From the NCBI GenBank assembly GCA_032358165.1, contig JAALGY010000019.1:372001-436000 (forward strand): DNA of 64,000 nucleotides, read 5' to 3'. Position 1 is the stretch's first letter; the number at the start of each line of letters is the position of its first letter. Shown piece after piece: positions 34,859 to 45,553 of the stretch. A program made the translations under genes and the position numbers. Source of the DNA: Diplosphaera chodatii. Lineage: Eukaryota; Chlorophyta; Trebouxiophyceae; Prasiolales; Stichococcaceae. Under the pieces are notes generated by a model that saw only the letters and a list, made by a program, of their open reading frames with translations, searched no databases and was not told where the DNA came from.

Positions 34859-37171
34859 ATGTACCACAAGTGTGGAAACTATCGCTCTGCAGAGGGTGGT
34901 GGCACGGCCAAGCTGGCGCGCACGCGGTCTGGGAACTTACGGGCGCCCGGTCTGGTGTCCAACGAGACTGCATTGGGCACATTGGCCATGGCGCTCCTGG
35001 TCTTCCAGGGTGAGCACCAAGTCAACACCGCTCCTGCAAAAGGCCTTCGCCTGCAGTACTGAGCAAGACTCTTGGAGTCGAGTCTTGACAGAGTGCTGGT
35101 GTCCTGTACACTCGTCAAGGAGGCTGACGGTGTGAATCATTCTGCAGGCACAGCGCTCTCGCTGACGCTGCGATACTCAAGGACGCAGGAGGGCGCCCAC
35201 TATCTGGCGTCCGTCGCCGTCATCTACACCGAGGCCATCAAGCTGGCGCTGTGCTTGATGGCGCAGATGCTGCTGTGCCGGTGAGGATGGCGGCCGTGCT
35301 GATTGTCAGGACAAGTGACAAAGGGTATGCAATCGAAATCATTCCCTTGTGCCCATCTTGCAGACGGAGTGCAAAGGAGCACACCACAGACTGGCGGAAG
35401 GAGTTCAGCAATCAGGTTGCTGACATCCTCAGTCACTCATTGCCCATGGCACTGCCAGCTGGCCTCTTTGTGATGCAGCAGGTGTGCCAGCCAGTACGGC
35501 ATGTTGCCAACCTGAGCTTCCCATCCTCATCTGCACACGCCTGTCATGATTACACCAGCAGAGATGCAGTTGTGCTACCTACAGGTCCTAGTCATCATAG
35601 CGGCATCACACCTGGACGCAGTAACCTTTCAGATTGGCAGCCAAAGCTTCAAAATCCTGCCGACAGCGCTGTTTGCCGCCTGGCTGCTGAATCAGCGGCT
35701 GTCTGGCATGCAGTGGGGCAGCCTGCCTGTGGGTCATGCCGCAACCCACCAATTGCTGGCCAGCCCATACTATCCAGCCAGAGTTGTGCATACGGCATGG
35801 ACGATCTGAGCAGAATGATGCATGCAAACACATTTCAGCGATTCTGGTATGCACTTGCAGGTCCTGGTTGCCGGGGTGATACTCATAACCCTGAACGGCA
35901 GCTCGCCCGGGGCGGGCGGCCCCAACAGCGGCACGCGTGAGGACTACGACCTGGTCGTGGGCCTCGGCGCCTCAGCGGCCTCAGGCCTCAGCTCAGCCTA
36001 CGCCGGCGTGTACTTTGAAAAGTGAGTATGCATGCACGAACATTGCGCTCACTCTTGCTTGATGGAGTGTGCACTACCTCAGGTGACAGTGGCTGATATG
36101 GTGTACAGCCCCCTTGTTGCAAGAATGCACTTGAACATGCAGGGTGATCGTGCACACTTTGTTTCATGCAGGTATGTGAAGGGCGGTCTGAGCCGTTCAC
36201 TGACTGTACGCAACCTGCAGCTCAGCCTGTACGGCCTGCCCTTCAGCATGGCGTACATGTGGTTGAAGGACGGCGTATCCCGCTCCAACATGGTGCAGGT
36301 GGGCTGACGGCGGTGTTAAACGCCCCAAATCCCAAAGCTCCGTGTCTGTGAGCTGGGGAGCGCCTAAATTGGACTAAGGGGACCCAGTGCTTATTCAAGC
36401 TGTGCAAGTGCAGGGCTTTGACATGGTGGCATGGTCCGTGGTCGGGCTTCAGGTTTTCGGCGGCCTGATCGTTGCAATGGTTGTCAAGTATGCTGATAAC
36501 ATACTGAAGAACTTTGCGAATGCGCTGGCGGTGAGACTCACGCTGCTGTTCGTGCGATGACATTTGTCGTCTCTTTGACGCTTGCTGCACAGTGGTCGCT
36601 GACAGAGCCTGCAAATGGATGGCGCTCCAATGCAGGTGGTGTTCACAGTGCTGGGTGCCATCCCACTCTTTGGACAGTACCCGTCAGGGTTCTTCCTGCT
36701 GGGTGCGGGGATGGTGACGATATCAGTCGCCATGTATGGCGCCACGGCAGAGCAGTCGGCAGTGTGGTGCGGCATGCTATATCTTGATGCTGTCTGCACG
36801 ATGGCGCTGCAGTGACTTCCATGCCACCTGAATGCACGGCAAGGGCCAGCTGTGGAATTTGTCACCTCAGCTGTACTCGTTGCAGGTGTCACCGTGCATC
36901 GGTGTGCTTGCTACCAGCGTGGTTGCAGCAGGTGCGCGACTCACGGACAGTAGCCTTCCTGAAGTCTGCGGCTGGCCCCGTCATCTCATACATGGCGGCG
37001 CTGCTGCTTGCGCTCGGTTGCACAGCCACAATCTTCCTGGTCATTGCGGCGAAGACACAGTCCATACCATTGTACAGCCGCGAGGGCGGCTTGCAGCTGG
37101 TCAGCGCAGAGCACTTGCAGATGAACAGGACCAATGGCAGCTGGCACGCCAGTACGTTGCACCGCCTCTGA
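34859..37171 (+). CDS. Nucleotide-sugar transporter (UDP-galactose/CMP-sialate type)
   Basis: Golgi antiporter of the drug/metabolite transporter superfamily, exchanging a cytosolic nucleotide sugar for the lumenal monophosphate. Exon 1 starts at ATG 34859 and ends NETALGTLAMALLVFQ; later exons give ALSLTLRYSRTQEGAHYLAS, the EAIKLALCLMAQML helix, VIIAASHLDAVTFQIGSQSF, KILPTALFAAWLLNQRLSGM, VGLGASAASGLSSAYAGVYF, SLYGLPFSMAYMWLKDG, and the family signature VVKYADNILKNFANALA, then FTVLGAIPLFGQYPSGFFLL. The RYSRT and KYADN..K motifs and ~10 helices fit the family. Splices between exons are in frame. The last exon (about 36934-37171) is predicted to add an eleventh helix (PVISYMAALLLALGCTATIF) and a polar tail; without it the protein would stop at 36815. 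The substrate cannot be told from sequence. Confidence 0.88.
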
Positions 37172-37614
37172 TTTACACCCAGTCCAGCAGGCATGTACTT
37201 TAGGTAGGTCAGTGGTGGCGGGCGAACATGCATGCATGTAATGGACTGCAGAGATGAACGGCATGTAAACCATCGGACAGGTGCACCTGCCTTGCATCGA
37301 CCTGCGCGAGACGAGGACCACATCAATCATCCCTCTGTCCTGCTAGGTTGCAGAATTGCAGTGCCATTCAGCCCATGCCATAAAGTTCACACGGTTGGGC
37401 ATGAATGTGCGAGTGAGACAGCGCCAGCTACATCCTACGGGCAAACACGGCAGCAATCGAGAGCAAGTTTGTCAATACAACGTCCGTGCCCTGATGATGC
37501 CCTGATGCAGCGGGACAGGGCATGTAGCAGGGCTCACTCGAGCGCCCGACACAGCTGGACCTGAGCACACAGCCACAATTTTGAGTTCAAAGTCCATGTG
37601 CGACCGGTCACAAT
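37172..37614. other. Intergenic, 3' end of transporter and upstream of PALB2-like gene
   Basis: About 440 bp hold the transporter 3' UTR and the promoter or 5' UTR of the next plus-strand gene. Apart from two TGTAA motifs I see nothing specific. Confidence 0.5.
37237..37241 (+). terminator. TGTAA poly(A)-signal candidate of the sugar transporter
   Basis: TGTAA, the usual chlorophyte polyadenylation signal, occurs about 65 bases after the stop at 37171, with a second copy at 37264-37268. Confidence 0.45.
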
Positions 37615-40600
37615 ATGGCATTGCTGGCAGATTGCCCGTGGAAGTGCCTGCTGCCTGCCGTTACAGACACCAGAGAGACATTGGACCTGAAGCTATCTCG
37701 TCTCGAGCAGCTGCACTCGGTAATCAGCGTGTGCATGCGCTTGGTCGCCTGCATGGCCTGCCAAATGTGGCGGCAATCACACCTCCGCGGGCAGCTTTGA
37801 ACATGCGCATAACATCGCAAGCACTTCTGCACGATTGCAGGAGAAAAATCGCAGGCTCGAGTACGTCCAGCGCAACCCGAGCAAGAAGCGGACGCTGAAA
37901 GGACCGCAGCTCACATCAGCCAGAAGGAATGGTCAGGCAAATGACTGCGGCAAGTCTGCGGCCACTTGTAGCCACCAGCACCGGCATGCAGCTCCGTCTT
38001 CTGCAGCTCCTGCCGCGTTGGCAGGGCATACATACGCCAGCGCAGCGCATGCTCAGCAGCACCGCAGCCAAAGCAGCAGGGCTGGGCACTTGCAGGCACA
38101 GCAACCGCCTGGTAAGCTGCCAGCACGCCTGGTTCGGATGGTGGGCAATACGTCAAACGCAATCATCAGCCAGCAGCAGCATGCAAAGCTGCAACTGCAT
38201 GCGCCTGGGCAAGAGGCGACCTGGCGCTCAGGTGGCGTCAGACAGCGCATTGAGAGCCTCAAGGGCGAGCCAGATGTGCCTGCCGGCCGGCAGCCAGCCG
38301 CTGGCATGCGACATATCAACTCCGGTGCAGCAGCAAGGGAGCATGTGCGGCAGCAGAAGCGGCGGCTAATACAGCATACACCCAGGCCTCTTGGCCTTCT
38401 GCCACCGAGGGAGCGTTCAGACGACATGCACCAGTCTCCGGCAACAGCAGCAGCTGGAGAAGGGATCACGCCGTCCGTGTTGCGGCGAGATGATCAGCAG
38501 CAGCAGGTGCAGGTGCATGCAGACGCACTAGAGCAGCAACCACAGCAGCCGGTCCCTGACAGCGTATGGCGCAATCCAAAGCGTGCCAAGACAGCTGCAG
38601 GGCCTCCACGCACGCCGCTGGGCACCAAACGACCCAATGCCAGTGAAGACTTCCTGGACGAAATCATGCCCACTACTGGATGCAAGCGCCCTGCGGGGGA
38701 GCCTGCGCAGCGCCCAGCAGTGCCAAGGCTCAGGCTTGAGGCTGCCGCTGCTGAGGGCACCGGTGCTGCCAGCAGCAGGGTGCAGCAGCCAGCAGCTGCC
38801 GCGGCCTCTCCAGGGCAGCAACGGCGTGTGAACGCTGCGGCAGATGTCCAGGCCGCACAGCGGCGCAGCCAGCCAGTGCCAGCAGTTGCAGGGGCTTCAG
38901 TAGACGCTGCACCGTCTGCAGCCAAGCCGCCACTGCAGGCGACTCCCTGGCGTCGCCGCAAGTCCAGCATCGATCAGCCACCTACTGTTGTGGCGATGCT
39001 GCCGCTACAGCAGCCGCAGCAGCAGCACGCTGTGCTGCAAGAGCTGCAAGCAAATGCGGAGACGCAGCCCACGGAGTTTGCAGGTGCAGATGTACCCGCG
39101 GAGCAGCGGGCGCCGGCTGCGCATCCGCCTGCTGCCGTCAGCAGTGCTGGTGCCACAGGCGGTGGCATGCTGTTTGCGGATAGTGTGCCAGTCACGCAGC
39201 CCGGCGCAGACGTCATTGCAAGTGGCGCAGACCAGCAGCAGCAGCAGCAGCAGCAGCAGGCAAACCAGCCGTTCACTGACACAGAGCCGCCACCTGCCCG
39301 TGGGCGCCGCAGCGGTGCGCAGCGCGCCAGCAGCCTGCAACCCATGGCGCTGTCAGCCGATGTCCAGCAGAAGAGCAGGTCGCCTGATGCAGCTGCAGCG
39401 GGACTGCATGCCAGCACAGCAGCGGCTGCTGCGGCAGATGCACACACGCAGCCTCCGGAGCAGATGCTGCATGCAGCGCCTGCGGAGCAGCCTGCGGGCC
39501 TTGGCATGGCAGCGCCCCATCTAGGTGCACCAAATCATGGCCGGCGGTCGTGTGATGGCACTGTGTGCCAGCCACCAGTTTCTACCCTCAACTTGTCACC
39601 GGGTACGCCGGTGTTGTACTAGTTTTGACTGCCGATCAGCTGCATTTGCTGCTGTTTGTGCAGCATTGCACATGGTACAGCACCTTCGTACCATCAACAT
39701 CGTCGTCGTCTGCAGGCTCAGACAGGGCTATAAGGACATCAGACACTGCTGACGCTCGGCAGTCTCAGCCGCTGCTGCCGACTGGCATGGCCCCCGGCCT
39801 GCCATCGGAGTTCGGGCCCACAGAGTGGCAGCAGGAGCTCGGCCCGCCCTGCGCGTCAATGGTCATATCTGAGACGCCAGCAGATGCTGCGCATGCACAA
39901 CCAGGCAGCGGTGCAGCCCAGCCAGTTTTTGTGTGCGACACCCCCCAGCCCTTGCCACCTCCTGGGTGTCAGCTGAGGCAGCACAGCCAGCAGGGCGCCG
40001 TTGACAGCCCCCAGCCATGCGGCCAAGGGCTGGGTGTGGCGCAGCCCGAGGCGCTGCTGCGTACAGAAGTGGCAGGAGCGATTGCAACGCCTCAGCAGTG
40101 GCAGCTGACGCAGCTGATGGCTTCTGCTGATGGCAGGTGTCATCTGCAGAGTGTCTGCTGAGCGCATCTGGGCATGATATCACACAGGCAATACGACTGC
40201 ATTTGTCATGATACATGACGATGGGCACTTGAATAGTAGCTCCATGACACCTCGCAGGCTTGTGGCAGGCCTTGCTGCTGACCGAGTTTCAGGTCAAAAC
40301 GAAGTGCGGATGTGGACCTCAGAAGAGGTTGCACTGGACACCCGGCTGCAGCGGCCGTGCAGCACCTATCGCATCCTGCTGGCAAGGCAGGGAGGCAGTC
40401 CTGCTGCAGACGCATTGATCAGTGCTGCTGGACCCTTGCTGCAGTGCTTGCCTGCCAGGTAGGCCGTGGTGGTACCTCTGAGAGGACTGCTGTGCGTCGC
40501 ACAGCACTGTCGGAGCGTGTTGCGGTAGCATCAACTGGCTATGTTCCAGGCAAGGATGTGGTGAACACCAGCAGGTCGAGGGATGGCGCCCACTGCGGTG

Positions 40601-42076
40601 CCACAGTGGCACTAGCCTCTGGCTGCGGACACCCAGAAGGGCTATCTGACGGCGCCAGGCAGTCAGGCGTATGGCTGCTGCCACTGCACGAGGACATCAG
40701 CGGCGATGTGTCGCCGGCGGCGCTGCTGGCAACAGCTGCCCCCGTTACCTGCGTGCTGGCGCATGGCGACAGCTGCCTGTATGCTGGCGGTGAGTTTCGT
40801 TTTTGATGTTCAACTTGAAGTTTCAGCTTGAGAGGCATGCGAGGGGTACGAACCAGTGGCGGAGGTCTTGCATCCGTACAGCCTCCAGACTGTCATTGGT
40901 AGCGAATGACACTGTCATGCAAACAAGTGTTTGCTGTGTCCCTCAGGGCTGGATGGGTCCGTGCGCTGCTGGCAGCGGACTGCCGCCGCCACAGGAGAGT
41001 CGGCAGTGTCAGCTGCGGGGTGGGCAGAGCTGCCGGCGCTCCATCGTGCTGCCACAAACGACGGCACCACTGCAAGCGGCTTGGGGTCCGTGCAGCATCT
41101 GTGGCTGGCATGCCAAGCTCCGCTGCTGCTGGGCGCACGCCTAGATGGCGGCCGCATCCTTCTCTGGGATCTAAACAGGTAGAGCCGCTCCATGCCTGGC
41201 CATCGCCAAGATGTTCCTGCAGTGACTGGCTGTGGTGGCCTTTATCATGGCCTGTCGGACACAACAGGGTCACGGAGTGGGCATTCACTGACTTGCAGGC
41301 GTGAGCAGATGTGTGACACTGTGATGGAAGGCTGCTGCGCATTCTACACGGTCATGCCGCCGCGCAGCTCTGCGGGCCGGCATGCGCTGCTGGGTGTTGC
41401 ACACAGCTTCACCTCCGCCTCTGTGGTAGGACCAGCCGCAGCTTTGGTCCAAATGCATGAACTCACCTCCCTGCTCACAGAGTCATGCATTGATGGCGCT
41501 TGCTTGTTCGGCTATCTGACACTACCAGGCTGGCGCTGCGACGCAACAATACCTGTGGTGCTGGCAAGCAGGGGAACAGCGACAGGCAGGTGGTGGGTTG
41601 CCTGACGACGTGCATCCTCAGCAGCGCCACCAGCCACGCCTTCCAGTGTGCCTCGGTGCCTTTACAGGTGGGCTGTCGCAGAAGGGAACCTAGAAGAAAC
41701 CTGCCTTCGTCAACTGGCAACAGCGCACCTGATAATTGCTGTTGCACACTGCAGGACGTGCGGCATTTCCTTGTGTGCGGCTCGCGGTGTGTTGCAGCAG
41801 TGGCAGATGGGGCAATTCACATATGGGACGTGAAGCAGGTAAAAGGTGGATGTGTGGATGCATAAAAAATAACCAATACATACGATGCGGTTCGACGACT
41901 ACTGTGTCCTGAAGCTTGCTTACACCTCACTGTCCTGCATGCAGGATGTGCAGACAGCGCAGGTCCTGCGCCCAGATGTCGACGGCGATGTGACTGTTAT
42001 GTCCTTGTTGCTGGGCAGCAACACATTGCTCCTGGCGCATGCTGGGTCGATTATAAGCACACTTCGGCTGCAGTGA
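37615..42076 (+). CDS. PALB2-like protein: N-terminal coiled coil, disordered middle, C-terminal WD40 propeller
   Basis: Exon 1 (37615-37719) encodes LDLKLSRLEQLHS and splices in phase 0 to exon 2 at 37841 (EKNRRLEYVQRNPSKKR). Together these form a short basic coiled coil at the extreme N-terminus. Exon 2 runs about 1.75 kb and is Gln/Ala/Pro-rich, with a 9-Gln run near 39237-39260. From about 40255 the exons encode beta-propeller repeats: LVAGLAADRV...VRMWTSEE, YAG|GLDGSVRCWQRT, LLGARLDGGRILLWDLNR, VAAVADGAIHIWDVKQ and VMSLLLGSNTLLLAHAGSII. In animals PALB2 bridges BRCA1 (coiled coil) and BRCA2 (WD40) for recombination. The same architecture and local similarity (KL..L....S....RL...QR in the coil) suggest an algal counterpart. 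The alternative is an unrelated WD40 scaffold. The WD40 call is firm; the PALB2 link is inference. Confidence 0.65.
39237..39260 (+). repeat. CAG triplet run (polyglutamine) in PALB2-like protein
   Basis: A run of CAG codons encodes about nine consecutive Gln in the disordered middle of the PALB2-like protein. Slippage-prone and probably variable in length between strains. Confidence 0.85.
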
Positions 42077-42646
42077 CGTGTCCCTGCCACACACCCTTGA
42101 GTGTGCAACAGCTCCGATTGGACTTGGACTGTGAGAATATTATAGATTTGCACAGTAGGATGCCTGGCAGGAAGTTTGGCTTCGTCGGTCATCCAGTGGA
42201 TGACCCTTAATAAGAACAGTACATGGCGACAACCGCGAAAGGCACCCCATTCGAGGACCCGCCCTGAGGTGATCAAGTGAACCGTTGCTGGGGCTTGGCC
42301 GTGCGCACTGCGGTCTATCTGCAGGGTGTCGTGCATGCTCTGAGAGCTCAGCCAGCTACTTGCGAGCTAACATGCAGGTGCGATCTCACAGAAACGGCAT
42401 GCGAGCAGCGCGAGTGCATCGCAGCGTGGCGCAGCTAACGCTGCGATCTCAGCAATGAGCATTCCTGCTGCTGCTGGTTTCCACGCGACTACAACACATG
42501 TTCAGGTTGGCTAAGCGACCGATCTGGCTGCGCTAGAATACACTGCCGTAAACGCATGGATGCCGGTATAATACATGCCCGCTACGGTGTCTTCAGTGCA
42601 GCTATGTCTGTGGCCACTTGTGCACAAAACCTCAATCAGTTGAATA
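42077..42646. other. Intergenic, PALB2-like to E2F
   Basis: About 570 bp containing the 3' UTR of the PALB2-like gene and the E2F promoter. I found no RNA gene, repeat or clear E2F autoregulatory site. Confidence 0.5.
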
Positions 42647-45195
42647 ATGAACGCCTCTGCGACGTTCTGTGACGCTCGCAAGAAGTGGCAGCTGCCGATC
42701 GAGGCCTGCGACCAGGTCGTACGCACCCTGGCAGATTGGCAAGTGCAGTACCCCAGCAGCCAAGCAGCTGCTTATGTGACGGGACACAAGGTCAACGGGT
42801 CTTTCCGGGGTATCTTGCAGCCTGCGGGAACGTCGGATACAGCTGCTCGCCAGCATGCAGCCATGCCAGCGCTGCCACAGGTGCCCGGGGCGCAGCTGGC
42901 ACGGCCGTCATCTGACTCGCCACCAGAACAGCCAGCGCTGGCCGGCACGCCTCCCGTGGATGCAGGTGACCGCACAAACGCGGTTCTTTGTGCTTTTGAA
43001 TGCCAGATCAGTCTGCAGTTCGCCGAGGCTAACACATACCCTCCTGTGGTATGCCCCTGCAAATGCTGCCAGCACGGTATATCAGCCAGTTTACGGATAC
43101 TCCACCTACTGCAGGCCCAACGGTAGTTGTAAGCAACTGCCGGTACGACAGCTCGCTGGGGCTGCTGACCAAGAAGTTTGTGGACCTGGTGTCAGCAGCG
43201 CCCGGCGGGATCCTTGACCTGAACCGCGCCGCCGAGTCCCTCAGCGTACGTCATGTGTTCCGGCAATCGTTTGGGCATACTCCTTGTGCACTGTTGCAAT
43301 AGCTTCCAGTGTGACATGCAGTCAATTTCGTTGCCTGAACATGCGAGCCAACCCCTCAGGTCTGTTGACTGTTCCTGCACCCGTGCGTCGACAGGTACAG
43401 AAGCGACGAATCTATGACATCACCAATGTCCTGGAGGGCATCGGGCTGATAGAGAAGAAGTCGAAGAACAACATTCAGTGGCGTGGGGGTGCTTCCGTTG
43501 ACGATGCCGACGAGGTCGCTTTGCAGAAGGAGCTGCAGGAGCTGCGGGTGAGCATCAGGACATTAAGTGGCGAAATGCTGTGCGTGAACATTGGATCCCA
43601 TATGAGCAACCGTAGCCAGTAGCCCTCCCGCTGAACCCCAACTGTCGATGTGTGCTATGACTCACTCCACGAGTATGCAGTGGTACTCATCTGCACAGGG
43701 CTGGTCTTGATTTGCGATGTCCTCCGAAAGGGTTCGGCCCAGGTGTCAAGGTCCAGCGCATCAGCCGCACCGCTGAGACGAGCACGTCCCGTGAACGCAG
43801 GAAGACGAGGCGCGGATGGCGGCGTGCATCACCGACCTGCAGGCGGCGATGGCAGCGATGAGCGAAGACCCCTGCAACCGCTCGCGCCTGTACCTCACTG
43901 ACCGCGAGCTGGCGGCGCTGCCCTGCATGGCGCATGACACCGTGTTTGCGGTGCGGACTGCCAATGTGCAACATGCTGCACGTTCAGGCCCATGTGCGTG
44001 CCCTGCATCTGACGGTTGTTCGTGGACAGGCACGTCCGTGCATGGCTGGCTCCTACATGGCATTGGTGTCCTCAGCACATGCGCCATGCCGCAGGTGCAT
44101 GCGCCACACGGGACGTCGCTGGAGGTGCCAGACCCAAATGCAGACCCAGAACTTGGTCAGCGCTACAGGTGATCATTGTGGCAGCTGTTGTGTCTGTGCG
44201 ATCGGTCAATTGCTGCCAGGGGATCCTCAAACTCAAACTGTTGTACAACAGCGTCCGGCTTTGCTCTGCCCTGCAGGATCCTGCTGAAGTCGCAGAAGGA
44301 CCCCATCGACTTGTGGCTCGTCAGCACCAGCCATGAGGCCGACCAGCCCGCCGCCGCAGCCACCCCTGAGCACGGTGTGCCCATTATACTTACCTAGTGG
44401 GTGGAGCACCCTGAAGACTGTAGCTTGTGCATGCATGCTGGCAATCCTCTGGCAGATGCAGCACGGAGCAAGCAAGGTGCGCCGTGTGTACAAGCTGGAG
44501 CTGGCATGAAGTCAGACAGTATGTTGCAGGGTATGGCACCGCGGGGCAGCACAGACAGCCGCAGCACGAGCACCCATATCACCCTCAGCAGCCCGCCGAC
44601 ATGCCGGCAGCAGCTGCAACAGCATCCATGGCAGCCTGTGCAGAGCCGCCCCACCGTGTGTCGGCAGATGGCGGAACGTCAGCGGACACACGCGAGGAGC
44701 GGTGTCACCAGCTGTCACAGCCGCCAGGAGCCGACATTGGCAGCGCAGACATGATGGACTATGTCTATACCAACGGTATGGAATTAGGCCCAGACCTGGT
44801 GCTGTTATGAAGTTGGGAAGGACGTCGGTCATGCAGCACCTCAGACCACTGCCTTTCACCGCCCAACGCTGCATGTACAAATATCTGGTGGTCCTGATGA
44901 TGCAGGGGCAGGGGAGTCCGGCAGCGCAGGCGGGCCATCATTGGCCCGGCTGAATGGCTTTGCATCACCAGCATTCCGCAGCAGCATGGCATCGCCGGCC
45001 AGCATGTCCGCAGCAACAGCTGCAGCGCTACACTTACCGGGCTGCTCGCCCAGTAGCCTCAGACTGTCGGGCCTTGACTTTGGCTGTGGCGACTCACTAG
45101 CGGGACTGTGGGACGATCTGCCGTCGCATGGCAGTAGTGGCAACAGCCACCTGATGACCTTGTCGGACTTGTTCAGCGACACCGCTGCACTTTGA
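42647..45195 (+). CDS. E2F: E2F-family transcription factor
   Basis: Cell-cycle regulator that with DP binds TTTSSCGC promoter sites and is held by retinoblastoma protein (MAT3/RBR in algae). Start ATG 42647 ([14 protein letters not shown]). The winged-helix DNA-binding domain is split by an intron: [18 protein letters not shown] and [12 protein letters not shown] (exon ends 43245), then [20 protein letters not shown] (exon from 43395). The RRIYD DNA-contact motif is intact. A leucine-rich dimerisation segment ([24 protein letters not shown]), the marked-box strand [16 protein letters not shown] and [15 protein letters not shown] follow. The C-terminus ends in an acidic hydrophobic stretch ([23 protein letters not shown]), placed like an RB-binding/transactivation segment. 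A DP partner is excluded by the marked-box sequence and the [13 protein letters not shown] wording. The atypical E2F7/8 class is excluded because only one DNA-binding domain is present. Confidence 0.92.
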
Positions 45196-45553
45196 TGCCT
45201 ACAAAGGTCTTGAAGCCTGTCGTAGGAGCCCACCAGTCCGCCGGCCTGGATATTGCAGTGGGAATACCCAGCGCTGGATGGTCAGTTTCTTGGCAATGGT
45301 CCCCCCCACCCTTGAGCAAGCAATCCGCGGTGGTTTGCCACGACTTCCCAGCAGCGCATCGCAAACGGCGATTTACGCTTGCGAACAACGCTTCCAGCCG
45401 AGCGTCTGCATGCTAAGCCGGTTTGCTCGTCAGGCGTGGACGCAGCAGAAGAGTCTGTTTGCACCGGTGTCAACAACTCTGCTGCATCATCAGGAAGTTT
45501 GCCGCTCTGGTGGTCTTCGACGCCCTGTGCCGTATATTGTCGTCCCTGTCAGA
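45196..45553. other. Intergenic, E2F to DNA glycosylase
   Basis: About 360 bp separate the E2F stop from the predicted glycosylase start. No feature is recognisable. If the glycosylase has a longer 5' exon it would lie here. Confidence 0.4.

Noticed and set aside
38053..39575. Several Cys-rich and Leu-rich minus-strand frames opposite the PALB2-like exon
   Set aside because: They are antisense products of CAG/CTG-rich codons (poly-Gln read as poly-Leu or poly-Cys) with no conserved motif.
42647..45195. DP (dimerisation partner) rather than E2F
   Set aside because: The DNA-binding helix reads [19 protein letters not shown] and the marked box LEVPDP; both belong to E2F proteins.
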